DNA from: Neptunomonas phycophila
GTDB lineage: Bacteria > Pseudomonadota > Gammaproteobacteria > Pseudomonadales > Balneatricaceae
DNA length: 64,000 nucleotides
NCBI RefSeq assembly: GCF_001922575.1
Contig: NZ_MRCI01000001.1
Coordinates: 2,542,001-2,606,000, forward strand
Direction of reading: 5' to 3'
Both the position numbers and the translations under genes were made by a program. Each line of letters opens with the position of its first letter. Positions within the stretch are counted from its first letter, which is position 1. Below, in pieces: positions 27,191 through 36,103 of this stretch. Below the pieces are notes generated by a model that saw only the letters and a list, made by a program, of their open reading frames with translations, made no database searches and was not told where the DNA came from.

Positions 27191-27490
27191 CTAAAACTTA
27201 GGTTCGGCTCGGTATTGCCTAACAACCTCTGTTACCTCTACGGAATATTCTTTATACCAACGGTTACGCCCTAACCGTTGTGCCTGTTTATGTTCACTAT
27301 CGGCATGCCAAGCTTTAACGTGTTCATGTGATGGCCAATACGAAACAGCCACTTCTTGATCACCTTCGGTCACGGCATAAAAATCTAAACAGCCATAGTG
27401 ATCAAACGCCAGTTGTCGCATTTTTGCGGCCATTATTTGATAATCTTCGTCTAAAAATTGTATTTTGGCTCGAAAGATCACAGCAACCAT
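27191..27490 (-). CDS. Antibiotic biosynthesis monooxygenase (ABM) domain protein
   Basis: A 99-residue ABM-fold protein: VAVIFRAKIQFLDEDYQIMA, the CLDFYAVTE segment, VAVSYWPSHEHVKAWHAD and the C-terminal WYKEYSVEVTEV. This resembles the group of small heme or quinone-related enzymes, but the substrate is unknown. A start 30 bp further up (27520) is in frame but has no ribosome site, whereas 27490 has AAAGAG at good spacing. Convergent with the gate-domain gene. Confidence 0.8.
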   Translation of the reverse strand: MVAVIFRAKIQFLDEDYQIMAAKMRQLAFDHYGCLDFYAVTEGDQEVAVSYWPSHEHVKAWHADSEHKQAQRLGRNRWYKEYSVEVTEVVRQYRAEPKF

Positions 27491-27610
27491 TCTGATCTCT
27501 TTATCAGATGAAGTGCCCATAATAACTATTAACCTTTGGATTATTTAGCGGTTAGTAACTCGCTTGTTAAGAGTTTACTCGCCTATAGTGTTTGCAATAG
27601 CCACCTGAAA

Positions 27611-27751
27611 TTAGACAGTTAAAGCAACCCAAGCGGCGGCGGCAACCCAAAGCATGCCTTTAGCTAAAAAGAACACAAAGCTCGCACTAGCGGCTTTTTT
27701 CCAATTCATTTTTTGTACCCAACTTGGCAACTTAGATATTCTTGATTGCAT
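27611..27751 (-). CDS. Small membrane protein (46 aa)
   Basis: A 46-residue protein: a basic, tryptophan-containing amphipathic N-terminal half (SRISKLPSWVQKMNWKK) and one hydrophobic segment (about 24-44, FVFFLAKGMLWVAAAAWVAL). The ATG at 27751 has AAGGGG about 9 bp upstream. A longer TTG-started version (from 27811) is less likely. No family recognised; a single-span inner-membrane peptide is the best description. Confidence 0.5.
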   Translation of the reverse strand: MQSRISKLPSWVQKMNWKKAASASFVFFLAKGMLWVAAAAWVALTV

Positions 27752-28140
27752 CGCAACAACCCCTTCTTTCAAAAATGAAAATACTGAAACTAGCAGCTCA
27801 AGTAATTTCAATATTCACCGAGCAAAATACATGTTCGGTGCTAGTACTATATTGTAGACGTTAATTGTCCAAGCTCTTCTGTTCGCTCGCATCAGAGGCC
27901 AGTAAGGACCTATGGACTAGCGCAACAGCTTACTTATTAGACATCATAGGGGAATATGACGATTTAATAAAATAACAATTCACAAGAACAGTGATAGTGT
28001 AAAGCTATAAGAAATTAATTTCTCAGCAGTTTCACATTAAGAAAGGAAAAGCATTAGCATGCCGAATTAAAGAGAAGCAATAAGGAAATAGCGCCCGCAT
28101 AGTGGCACATAGTGGCAATAACAAGCCAGCATTTGGCTGA
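27752..28140. other. Gene-free stretch
   Basis: About 390 bp before the small membrane protein and after the envelope operon. A perfect tandem 10-bp repeat, CATAGTGGCA, lies at 28098-28117, and a short AGCCA/TGGCT stem near the 28141 stop. I see no gene or RNA. Confidence 0.4.
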
Positions 28141-28443
28141 TTATTCGCGATTAAGCCACTTGAGCAATTGGCTACGTACACTCGTAATTAACAGTGTTTT
28201 TACAATACCCATTAAAGCGCTCGATTGCTTAGACTGCTCAGCATTTTGAGAAGACTCAAATGCCGGAACTTTCGTTAAAAAACCAATACCAAATGTAATA
28301 AATAAGTTTTGGGGCTTAACCATTTTTCGCTCTACGCTACTAACCCAGTTGGTTTTCATTCCAGACGCGATTTGCCGCTTCATCATGGCATGACTGGCAT
28401 GATGTTTTACGCTTTTTTCAAGGCTAGACAGTGATTCGTCCAT
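28141..28443 (-). CDS. Uncharacterised protein of the YqjD/YqjE-type operon
   Basis: A 100-residue basic protein, third gene after the DUF883 and YqjE-like genes. It has a weakly hydrophobic central stretch (NLFITFGIGFLTKVPAF) and a basic C-terminus (SVRSQLLKWLNRE). The place corresponds to yqjK of the E. coli yqjCDEK locus, but I cannot assert homology. It starts 41 bp after the YqjE-like stop. Confidence 0.6.
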   Translation of the reverse strand: MDESLSSLEKSVKHHASHAMMKRQIASGMKTNWVSSVERKMVKPQNLFITFGIGFLTKVPAFESSQNAEQSKQSSALMGIVKTLLITSVRSQLLKWLNRE

Positions 28444-28484
28444 TGTATTCCTCTCTAGTATTAAGCTGTATCTTCAACCTGAGC

Positions 28485-28979
28485 TTATGCATCCTTATCC
28501 ATTGCTGAGCTTTGGGTATGCTTAGACGACAACTGGCTCAACGTATTGTTAAATGACAAGTGCGTCGAAGTTTTAAGGAACCATCTCCATAGAACAAAAG
28601 CACTGCACAACAAGACGACAGCGGTAATCAAAAGAACAGCAGGCAGGGAGACCCCTGCCTGCCATATCCATACTGAGAGGGAAGCTATGCCGAGTATCCA
28701 CGCCGACACTAATAAAATGGAGATACTACAAGCTAACGCTAGCATTCTCATCGCGGAACGAACCACTAACTTCGCTTCTAACTGCGCAAGATTAAGAACT
28801 TCTGTTCCCCAAGATGTATAGGCTGTAACCACATCGGAAAGCGAACTCCCTTCAAAAGTAGACTGTAGCTCTTCTTCGCTTGTGCGATCACTACCAGACT
28901 GAGAGGGGTCGCCCTGCGGGGGTAAACTTTGGTCCTGACTTTGAGTTTTAGCTATGTAGGGTTCTGCGTGTGGTGACAT
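28485..28979 (-). CDS. YqjE-like inner-membrane protein (putative actinobacterial holin-X/phage holin III family)
   Basis: A 164-residue protein with a polar N-terminal 60 residues and two close membrane segments (about 80-103 and 110-130) separated by a short turn, with LAQLEAKLVVRSAMRML just before. This is the pattern of YqjE-type proteins found behind DUF883 genes. The function is not established; holin activity should not be assumed. Second gene of the operon. Confidence 0.75.
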   Translation of the reverse strand: MSPHAEPYIAKTQSQDQSLPPQGDPSQSGSDRTSEEELQSTFEGSSLSDVVTAYTSWGTEVLNLAQLEAKLVVRSAMRMLALACSISILLVSAWILGIASLSVWIWQAGVSLPAVLLITAVVLLCSAFVLWRWFLKTSTHLSFNNTLSQLSSKHTQSSAMDKDA

Positions 28980-29039
28980 GCTGCATCCTCAGACGGAAAC
29001 TTCAATAAACAGGAACAGTGGACTGCACTGTGCTGTGGA

Positions 29040-29339
29040 TTACTTTTTACCTAACAAGGAAGCAACCACCGCTCCGGCTAGGAAAGCAATACCAACCGTT
29101 TTTAATGGATTTTCACGTGCATAATCACCCACAGCGCTAGACACTTGAGAAGAACGTGCTTTAGCTGTTTCTGCAATTTGATGTGCTTGCGCTGACAGTT
29201 CTTCTGCTACTACATGTAATTTTTCTTCACCGGCACCCGCGGCTGAAGCGGCACGATCAACGGCCCCATGCGCTTTAGTGGCAACTTTATCAATTGTGTT
29301 ATGAGCTTGTACTTCTTCAACATTTTTTGCAGTAGACAT
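29040..29339 (-). CDS. DUF883 (ElaB/YqjD/CsbD-type) inner-membrane protein
   Basis: A 99-residue protein with a long helical, alanine-rich N-terminal part and a C-terminal membrane anchor (VGIAFLAGAVVASLLGKK) preceded by ARENPLKT, the signature of DUF883. In E. coli, YqjD and ElaB of this family are tail-anchored and bind ribosomes in stationary phase, usually under RpoS; whether this holds here is inference. First gene of a three-gene operon, with AGGAGAAAC before the ATG. Confidence 0.85.
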   Translation of the reverse strand: MSTAKNVEEVQAHNTIDKVATKAHGAVDRAASAAGAGEEKLHVVAEELSAQAHQIAETAKARSSQVSSAVGDYARENPLKTVGIAFLAGAVVASLLGKK

Positions 29340-29632
29340 GATGTTTCTCCTAGTGACACAAAATAAAACGTTTTTTAAGGCTCAAAGTGAGCCAATAGAT
29401 ACAACCAGTAAACTTAGTAGCAATATTGCAAACCGCATGCCAAGCCCGTAAAGCATTGATATAAAAGAAGTTCGATAATATAACTTCAATTACCCAATCC
29501 ACTTTCGTGTTAAAACTTCATAGGGAGGATGCAATTTTTTCAATCGCCCTACTTTGTATACGACTCATTCCAAGAACTTCCTCAACTATGAAGGGATAAG
29601 GTATGCTGTCAGCTTCACATTGAGGAAATTTA

Positions 29633-30319
29633 ATGAAACGCACACTAAAACTCGTCCTACAAGGATTAGTAGCTGTCTTACCGCTTGTTTTGACTGCCTA
29701 CTGCATTATTTGGTTCATCACCTTCCTCGAAGATAGTACCCAACAGCTATTATTATTTATCCTTCCTGATGGTGCCGATATTCCACCGGGTATGGGTATT
29801 ATTGCTGGCTTATTTCTGCTGTTCTTTGTCGGCTTAATGGTTAATACCTACGGCATGCAGTACTTAATGCGCCTAGGTAGCCAGATCATGGAAAGCATTC
29901 CACTGGTCAAATCAGTCTATGGGGCAATACAGGACATTATTTCAGTCTTCAACCTGAGCGGTAAAAAAGACATGAAAAGTGTAGTTAGTGTCGATGTTAA
30001 TGGAATGCAGTTAATAGGTTTTATAACGGGCGAGGAAGCCGGTAAAGATTTATTCAAAGATGAAGGCCGCGTGGGAGTATACCTACCAATGAGCTACCAA
30101 ATTGGAGGCTTCACGGTATACATTGAAAAAGAGCGTTTAACCTATCTGGATATCAGCGTAGAGCAGGCCATGCGTATTGCCATAACAGGTGGCGTGCAAT
30201 CTCATAAAGAAGAGGAAGAAGACCTCATTAATCCACTAACCCAGTTCATCCAAGGCCATACGCACAAAAAAGATGAAACGGGCGAATCTTCTAAAAAAGA
30301 GACTAGTAACAAGCCCTAA
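29633..30319 (+). CDS. DUF502 family membrane protein
   Basis: A 228-residue inner-membrane protein with two N-terminal membrane segments (about 8-30 and 53-75) followed by IPLVKSVYGAIQDI and VSVDVNGMQLIGFITGE, the DUF502 signature. The C-terminus is soluble and charged. Function unknown. Preceded by GAGGAAA at the right distance. Confidence 0.85.
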   Translation: MKRTLKLVLQGLVAVLPLVLTAYCIIWFITFLEDSTQQLLLFILPDGADIPPGMGIIAGLFLLFFVGLMVNTYGMQYLMRLGSQIMESIPLVKSVYGAIQDIISVFNLSGKKDMKSVVSVDVNGMQLIGFITGEEAGKDLFKDEGRVGVYLPMSYQIGGFTVYIEKERLTYLDISVEQAMRIAITGGVQSHKEEEEDLINPLTQFIQGHTHKKDETGESSKKETSNKP

Positions 30320-30351
30320 CCCCTCTACTAAACTGATAGGGCAAGAACATG

Positions 30352-30389
30352 CTCAGCAAATACGACTTTAACCGGCCGTATCTGCTGAG
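30352..30389. other. Hairpin between DUF502 and uraA
   Basis: A 13-bp stem with one mismatch (30352-30364 with 30377-30389). No T run on either strand, so its role as a terminator is uncertain. Confidence 0.4.
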
Positions 30390-30420
30390 TGAGTAAAGAA
30401 TCAATCAGACCGTGCAACGT

Positions 30421-31710
30421 CTAACGAGCATGATCAATTAAATCATCAACCACGGCTTTTTCTTCGTGCAAATCGCTAGGCGTATTACTTTTTTCTTCCG
30501 GTAATACCGCATTTAAGAAGATGGCCACTATTCCGCACAAGCTGATCCCCTGAAGGCTAAACTCGCCGTTACCGACCGTCATACCGCCAATACCAAAGAC
30601 CAATGTAGTAGCAACAATCACTAGATTTCGCGATTGGGCTAAATCCACACGTGCTTTTATTAAGGTATTAAGACCAACCGTGGCAATAGAGCCAAACAAC
30701 AAGATCATAATGCCCCCCATAACAGGGGTTGGAATCGTTTGTAAAACAGCTCCAAACTTAGAAACCCAAGCCAACAAAATTGCAAAAATGGCAGCCCACG
30801 TCATCACAATTGGATTAAACGCTTTCGTTAACATCACAGCGCCTGTCACTTCCGAATACGTGGTATTGGGTGGCCCACCAAAGGCACCCGCTGCAAACGT
30901 TGCCAACCCATCACCAAAGAGTGTGCGATGTAAGCCTGGTTTTTTAATGAAGTCTTTGTTCGTAATATTGCTGATCGCTAAAATATCACCCACATGCTCA
31001 ATGGCCGGAGCGATAGCCACAGGGATCATGAACAAGATCGCTTGCCAATTAAACGTAGGGAATACAAAATCAGGCACAGCAAACCATGACGCCTCACCAA
31101 TAGGCGCTGTAGACACCATCCCCATGCTAGCTGCCACTATCATTCCCACGGCGACACCGAACAATATTGGTATCAGCCGAAACACTCCACGAGCAAAGAC
31201 AGCCGCTAAAAGTGTTGCCAGCAAAGCCGACATCGATACTATTAACGCATCAACATACGGAAATAGCTCGGCCGAACCATCACCTGTTTTACCTAATGCC
31301 ATATTAACCGCAACAGGGGCTAAACCAAGACCAATCACCATAATGACAGGCCCTGTCACAAGGGGCGGCATTAACCTATGGAGAAAACCTACTCCATTAA
31401 ACTTAACAAACACGCCTAACAACATATACACAACACCAGCAGCCATTAAGCCACCTAAGGTGTCTGAAACACCCCAAGTTTGTGTGCTGTATAAAATAGG
31501 AGCTATAAAGGCAAAAGAAGAGGCCAAAAAGATAGGAACAGAACGATGTGTGACCCACTGAAACAGTAGCGTGCCCACACCCGCGGTAAATAGAGCCACA
31601 CTAGGGTTTAGGCCGGTTAAGAGTGGGACCAAAACGAGTGCTCCGAATGCTACAAAAAGCATTTGGGCACCAGAGAGCATCGACTTCAAGAACGAGTCGG
31701 TTGATAACAT
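30421..31710 (-). CDS. uraA: Uracil permease (NCS2 family)
   Basis: A 429-residue inner-membrane proton symporter for uracil with about 14 membrane segments. The NCS2 signature is intact: IPVAIAPAIEHVGDILAISN near 230-249, then GAFGGPPNTTYSEVTGAVM and TPVMGGIMILLFGSIATVG. It lies 57 bp after upp, whose product traps the imported uracil as UMP; the two form a salvage operon. Confidence 0.95.
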   Translation of the reverse strand: MLSTDSFLKSMLSGAQMLFVAFGALVLVPLLTGLNPSVALFTAGVGTLLFQWVTHRSVPIFLASSFAFIAPILYSTQTWGVSDTLGGLMAAGVVYMLLGVFVKFNGVGFLHRLMPPLVTGPVIMVIGLGLAPVAVNMALGKTGDGSAELFPYVDALIVSMSALLATLLAAVFARGVFRLIPILFGVAVGMIVAASMGMVSTAPIGEASWFAVPDFVFPTFNWQAILFMIPVAIAPAIEHVGDILAISNITNKDFIKKPGLHRTLFGDGLATFAAGAFGGPPNTTYSEVTGAVMLTKAFNPIVMTWAAIFAILLAWVSKFGAVLQTIPTPVMGGIMILLFGSIATVGLNTLIKARVDLAQSRNLVIVATTLVFGIGGMTVGNGEFSLQGISLCGIVAIFLNAVLPEEKSNTPSDLHEEKAVVDDLIDHAR

Positions 31711-31767
31711 GAAAAAACCTTACTTTAAAATAGAGCCAATGGAAGACCGCAGCTAACCCGTAGTTGA

Positions 31768-32394
31768 TTAGCGCGTACCAAAAATCTTATCACCCGCATC
31801 GCCTAAACCAGGCATAATATAGCCCTGCTCATTTAAGTGGCTATCGACAGATGCCGTATAGATATCCACATCGGGATGAGCACTCGTTACTTTATCAAGC
31901 CCTTCAGGTGCAGCAACCAACACTAAAGCACGAATATCAGTACAACCAGCGGCCTTAAGCATCTCGATGGTAGCAATCATTGAACCGCCCGTAGCCAACA
32001 TGGGGTCAACAATTAACGCCATACGCTCTTCGATGTCGTGCGCTAATTTTTCAAAATAAGGGACAGGCTCAAGCGTTTCTTCATCTCGATAGAGGCCTAC
32101 AACACTAATTTTTGCACTAGGTACCAAATCTAGCACTCCATCTAACATACCAATACCTGCACGCAAGATAGGGACTACCGTAAATTTTTTACCCTTAATA
32201 CGCTCACCTTCAATTGTGCCGCACCAACCTTCAATTTCATAACTCTCAAGCTCTAAATCTTTGGTTGCCTCGTACGTCAACAAAGCCCCTACTTCAGCCG
32301 CTAACTGTCGAAAGCTTCGGGTACTTTTTGACGCTTCTCGCATAATGCTCAGTTTATGTCGAACTAACGGGTGCTTGATCTCTTTTACGCTCAT
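31768..32394 (-). CDS. upp: Uracil phosphoribosyltransferase
   Basis: A 208-residue enzyme that makes UMP from uracil and PRPP. It starts [15 protein letters not shown] as in E. coli; the frame is open for 30 more codons upstream, but the ATG at 32394 has AGGAC before it and gives the family length exactly. [13 protein letters not shown] is the PRPP site and [15 protein letters not shown] the C-terminal signature. First gene of upp-uraA. Confidence 0.96.
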   Translation of the reverse strand: MSVKEIKHPLVRHKLSIMREASKSTRSFRQLAAEVGALLTYEATKDLELESYEIEGWCGTIEGERIKGKKFTVVPILRAGIGMLDGVLDLVPSAKISVVGLYRDEETLEPVPYFEKLAHDIEERMALIVDPMLATGGSMIATIEMLKAAGCTDIRALVLVAAPEGLDKVTSAHPDVDIYTASVDSHLNEQGYIMPGLGDAGDKIFGTR

Positions 32395-32589
32395 AAATAA
32401 TGTCCTAATAGATAGGGCTTCCGACCTGCCCGTTTTGCCATTCATCTCAGACGAAAGAGTAACGAAACCTGACTCAAATGTCATGATTTCACGACAAGCA
32501 CTTGCCCTTTATCAGAGGCAGACGTATCGTTTCGGTTTTAAAAACCATTAAAAACAGCTAAACGACTGTACAAGCTGTACGAGAGAACT

Positions 32590-33150
32590 ATGTCGCAGAC
32601 AGATATTGAGCATATCAAACAAGTGTATGCAGAAGCCGATTTGCTTTTTACACCCGCCGAAATCGAAGCCGCAATTACTACTATGGCCCAAGCCATTACT
32701 CAAGACATGCGTGATGCCAACCCTGTAGTTTTTTCAGTAATGAATGGGGGGCTTGTGATCGCTGGTCAGTTACTGACCAAATTAGACTTCCCGTTAGAGG
32801 CCAGTTATTTACACGCTACTCGCTACCGTAACAGCACATCAGGCCATGGTTTAGAGTGGAAAGTGGCTCCGATGATCGACTTTAAAGATAGGCCAGTGCT
32901 CATCATTGATGACATTCTTGACGAAGGCCACACACTGGTTGAAATAGTAGAGCATTGCAAAGCAAAGGGAGCCGCTAGCGTTAAAACGGCTGTCTTAGTC
33001 AACAAACTGCACGATAGAAAAGCTCGCCCTGATTTGCAGGCTGATTTTGTAGGCCTAGAAGTTATCGATCGCTACATCTTTGGCTTTGGTATGGACTACC
33101 ATGGCTACTGGAGAAATGCAGACGGTATCTATGCCGTTAAAGGGATGTAA
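32590..33150 (+). CDS. hpt: Hypoxanthine-guanine phosphoribosyltransferase
   Basis: A 186-residue purine salvage enzyme. The PRPP loop VLIIDDILDEGHTL near 102-115 and the FSVMNGGLVIAGQL segment before it fit the family; the C-terminal FGFGMDYHGYWRN holds the base-binding aromatic residue. It is divergent from upp, so purine and pyrimidine salvage genes share one control region (32395-32589). Confidence 0.93.
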   Translation: MSQTDIEHIKQVYAEADLLFTPAEIEAAITTMAQAITQDMRDANPVVFSVMNGGLVIAGQLLTKLDFPLEASYLHATRYRNSTSGHGLEWKVAPMIDFKDRPVLIIDDILDEGHTLVEIVEHCKAKGAASVKTAVLVNKLHDRKARPDLQADFVGLEVIDRYIFGFGMDYHGYWRNADGIYAVKGM

Positions 33151-33164
33151 AAAATCATACGTGC

Positions 33165-33197
33165 ATAAAAAAACGGAGCGATAGGCTCCGTTTTTTT
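33165..33197. terminator. Bidirectional terminator between hpt and the ParA gene
   Basis: ACGGAGC (33173-33179), a 5-nt loop and GCTCCGT, with an A run on the left and a T run on the right, so it can act on both converging transcripts. Confidence 0.92.
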
Positions 33198-33227
33198 ATA
33201 GTGAGTCACGCACAATTGAGCAAGCGC

Positions 33228-33995
33228 TTAGTCACGATGAAGCTCGTCAAATAAATCAATAAATTCTAACGTTAGCTTATGGTTGGGAGCCAAATGAATA
33301 AGCGGCTTTGATACGTTATGCGATTCTTTCATTTTCACTGAAGACGATATTTTAGCGCTCAATACCGGTAATGAATCAGCTTCTAGTTCTGCTACTATTT
33401 TCTTAGGTAAAGAAGCACGAGGCTGGTATTGATTCACCACGATTCCCTCAATACTCAGACCTTCATTATGATCCATTTTGGTTTCGTTAATATTGTCCAT
33501 CAACGAGTAAAGTGCATGACGAGCAAACTCGTCACAATCAAACGGAATCAAGCAGCGCTGCGCAGCCACAAGCGCTGATAGGGTAAAAAAGTTAAACGCT
33601 GGCGGCGTATCAATATAAATAGCGTCATAATCGGTCAGCTGATCCAAAGCCTCTTTTAACTTGTAAATTTTATGCTTGGTCTCTAGCCGGGTTTGTAAGT
33701 CTGCGACATCAGGGTTTGCCGGTAACAAAAACAAATTGTTGTAAGGCGTTTCATGAATAAAAGCCTCAGGCCCTTGCGGTTTCAACTGAAAAGTCAGTGT
33801 CTGCTCAAAAAACGCTTTGATGTCTTTATCTAGCTGGTCACTCCCTTCCCCATAGATATATTGAGTTGAGTTACACTGGGGATCTAAATCGATCAGTAAG
33901 GTTTTTAAGCCTCGCTGAGCGCTAATCGCTGCGAGATTTGAAGCAATACTGGACTTACCTACACCGCCTTTTTGATTAAAAACCACACGCTTCAT
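33228..33995 (-). CDS. ParA-family ATPase without a ParB partner
   Basis: A 255-residue cytoplasmic P-loop ATPase. The deviant Walker A motif is KGGVGKSSIASN at 9-20, followed by LIDLDPQCNST and the Walker B-like IYIDTPPAF. Such proteins place cargo (chromosome, plasmids, chemotaxis arrays or other complexes) along the nucleoid. No ParB, no parS-like repeats and no flagellar genes are beside it, so this is not the chromosomal parAB locus. It is 17 bp after the DUF2333 gene, which may be its functional partner. Confidence 0.85.
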   Translation of the reverse strand: MKRVVFNQKGGVGKSSIASNLAAISAQRGLKTLLIDLDPQCNSTQYIYGEGSDQLDKDIKAFFEQTLTFQLKPQGPEAFIHETPYNNLFLLPANPDVADLQTRLETKHKIYKLKEALDQLTDYDAIYIDTPPAFNFFTLSALVAAQRCLIPFDCDEFARHALYSLMDNINETKMDHNEGLSIEGIVVNQYQPRASLPKKIVAELEADSLPVLSAKISSSVKMKESHNVSKPLIHLAPNHKLTLEFIDLFDELHRD

Positions 33996-34012
33996 CTAAA
34001 TCCCCTTATGTA

Positions 34013-35050
34013 TCATCCTTGAGAAAGTAGTTCTCGAAGATCAATAATTGCCGCATTAGCCCGCGATATATACGAAGCCATTACCAATGAGTGGTTAGCT
34101 AAGAAACCAAACTCCGTGCCGTTCAAAATCATAGGACTCCAAATTGTGGCTTGCGTGGCCTCTAGTTCACGAATAATTTGCAACAAGCTTACACGTGCAT
34201 TTTTCTTATCAAGCGTAGGTCCAAAGTCTTGTTCAATTCCTTTCAATAGATGGATCAGCGCCCATGATGTCCCTCTAGCTTCATAGAAAACATCATCAAT
34301 TTCTAACCATGAGGTTTTAATCTCGGTATCGTCCGCTTTTTGCGTGGAGTCTCCCGTTGAAGACTCAAACCCAGCATCCGTATCTAAACGTTTTTGCCCC
34401 ACGCTAGCGCTCAGACGCTGCGACAAGCTACCTAAACGTGTGCTCACATCGCCCAGCCAGTCATTCAAGTTATCAGCACGAGCATAAAACTGAGCATCGG
34501 TTTGCTGAGGGTCAAGCAATCGATTGAAGTAAGATTTTTGCAAAGAAAGCGATTTTCGGTACTCAGATTCTGTAGACGGAAACAGCCAGCTGTTATTGTT
34601 AAAGTTTAATAAAGGCTCTGCTTTAGCAAGATCGACATCTTCCGTCGATTGCGACTGTGATCGACTAAAATCTTTTCGCATGGCTCGTGCCATGTCACGG
34701 GCCTGAACAAGCACACCAAACTCCCAGTGCTCGATATTATCCAACCACAGACCTGGCGGCGTTTTGTCGTTGGTTAAATAACCACCGGGCTTTTCTAACA
34801 AAGTTTCAGTAATTTTAACCAACGCCCCCATCGTACCCGCACCAACAACTGGCTGAGCTGACGCATCCGTAACCGACGCATCGCGTACACTGAACTCTGA
34901 AGGTTCAATACTCCAATAAACCCCCAAGCCAACGCAAACCAACAAATACACAATGACCAACGAGGAAATAGCCTTAGCAATTTTGCTTCCGGCAAATAAG
35001 CCAGTTGTACCATCCCAAAACCGAAACCACATTTTTTTAACTGTATCCAA
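34013..35050 (-). CDS. DUF2333 family membrane protein
   Basis: A 345-residue protein with one N-terminal membrane segment (about 26-47, AISSLVIVYLLVCVGLGVYW) and a large periplasmic part. The DUF2333 features GGYLTNDKTPPGLWLDNIEHWEFGV are visible (split here as GGYLTNDKTPPG and LWLDNIEHWEFGV). Function unknown. Directly upstream of the orphan ParA ATPase and probably cotranscribed. Confidence 0.82.
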   Translation of the reverse strand: MDTVKKMWFRFWDGTTGLFAGSKIAKAISSLVIVYLLVCVGLGVYWSIEPSEFSVRDASVTDASAQPVVGAGTMGALVKITETLLEKPGGYLTNDKTPPGLWLDNIEHWEFGVLVQARDMARAMRKDFSRSQSQSTEDVDLAKAEPLLNFNNNSWLFPSTESEYRKSLSLQKSYFNRLLDPQQTDAQFYARADNLNDWLGDVSTRLGSLSQRLSASVGQKRLDTDAGFESSTGDSTQKADDTEIKTSWLEIDDVFYEARGTSWALIHLLKGIEQDFGPTLDKKNARVSLLQIIRELEATQATIWSPMILNGTEFGFLANHSLVMASYISRANAAIIDLRELLSQG

Positions 35051-35611
35051 AACAACTCCTTAAACGCGCAATGGCCACCTGTATTTTTGCACTGCACACT
35101 GAATCTTTTATGCCTTCGATGATCACCCATTTACAGCGGATAATCAATCACCGCCTTGGATCACGAGCGAGGATCGTTCTAAGTATGTAAAAAACTGTAC
35201 TTTACTGTCGTTGAAAATATCCAGAAAATGCGAAAAGTTTCATTTATTGACTATCCTTTAGTCTAAGGCCAGAGAAAAAGTGCAACGAACGTCGGCAAAA
35301 CTGCATGTATCCTGCAAAATTTTTAGCATTCGGTGGACACGTAAATGCCTTTAATGCAAACTATCGCAAAAAATGGCTGTCGCACAAAAGTGATTACGTC
35401 GTTGTGCTTTTTGCAGCAACTTGCAGGTGATATCGAGTACTTTTCAGGGGATTTACAGAACCTGAATACCCTCTATCACAGGTTAATAATTTGACGTTTT
35501 AGAACTAAACATTAGCAATTGACTGCTAATTACAGCCAAATGGATTTACAAGCTCAATTACCGACTAGAATACAAGCCGCTAACGCCCAGTATTAAGAGA
35601 AAGAGATAAGA
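35051..35611. other. Long gene-poor region upstream of accB
   Basis: 561 bp. The accBC promoter must lie here; I see TTGACT at about 35519 and a TAGAAT-like hexamer near 35567 but no well-spaced pair. A 49-codon frame (35345-35494) has no ribosome site and no recognised product. aroQ, often upstream of accB in relatives, is absent. Confidence 0.4.
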
Positions 35612-36070
35612 ATGGACATTCGCAAAGTTAAAAAACTGATCGAACTGCTTGAAGAATCGAACATCAACGAAATCGAAATTAAAGAGGGCGAAGAATCTGT
35701 ACGTATCAGTCGCGCCTCTAGTGTTGTTCCTCAAATGATGCAAATGCCTGCAATGGCAGCTCCGGCTCCTGCGGCGGCGCCAGCAGCACCGGCGGCCCCT
35801 GCAGCTGTTGAAGCTCCAGCAGAAGCTCAATTTAATGGCCATGTTGTTAAGTCACCAATGGTTGGCACATTCTACCGTTCACCATCTCCGAGCTCTCCTG
35901 CATTTATCGAAGTAGGAAAAACAGTTAAAGCCGGTGATGTTATTTGTATCGTTGAAGCGATGAAAATGATGAACCAGATCGAAGCCGACAAATCAGGCGT
36001 CATTGAGTCGATCTTAGTAGAAGATGGTCAGCCAATTGAATATGACCAACCACTTGTAACGATCGTTTAA
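35612..36070 (+). CDS. accB: Biotin carboxyl carrier protein of acetyl-CoA carboxylase
   Basis: A 152-residue carrier. The N-terminal 35 residues form the usual anchoring region, an Ala/Pro-rich flexible linker spans about 45-75 and the biotinyl domain is 80-152 with EAMKMM; Lys118 carries the biotin. It swings between biotin carboxylase and carboxyltransferase in the first step of fatty-acid synthesis. Operon with accC, 33 bp downstream. Confidence 0.97.
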   Translation: MDIRKVKKLIELLEESNINEIEIKEGEESVRISRASSVVPQMMQMPAMAAPAPAAAPAAPAAPAAVEAPAEAQFNGHVVKSPMVGTFYRSPSPSSPAFIEVGKTVKAGDVICIVEAMKMMNQIEADKSGVIESILVEDGQPIEYDQPLVTIV

Positions 36071-36103
36071 TATTGCCCAATACAGCGAAAGGAAATTAAC
36101 CAG

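Noticed and set aside
28485-28979. Phage holin / prophage remnant
   Set aside because: The holin-like label comes from YqjE-type proteins; the DUF883 neighbour and absence of phage genes point to a housekeeping envelope operon.
30680-31561. 293-codon plus-strand frame opposite uraA
   Set aside because: Antisense of the uracil permease; low complexity and no motif, a common artefact opposite membrane proteins.
35345-35494. 49-codon frame upstream of accB
   Set aside because: No ribosome site, no recognisable product; kept only as a note on the gene-poor region.
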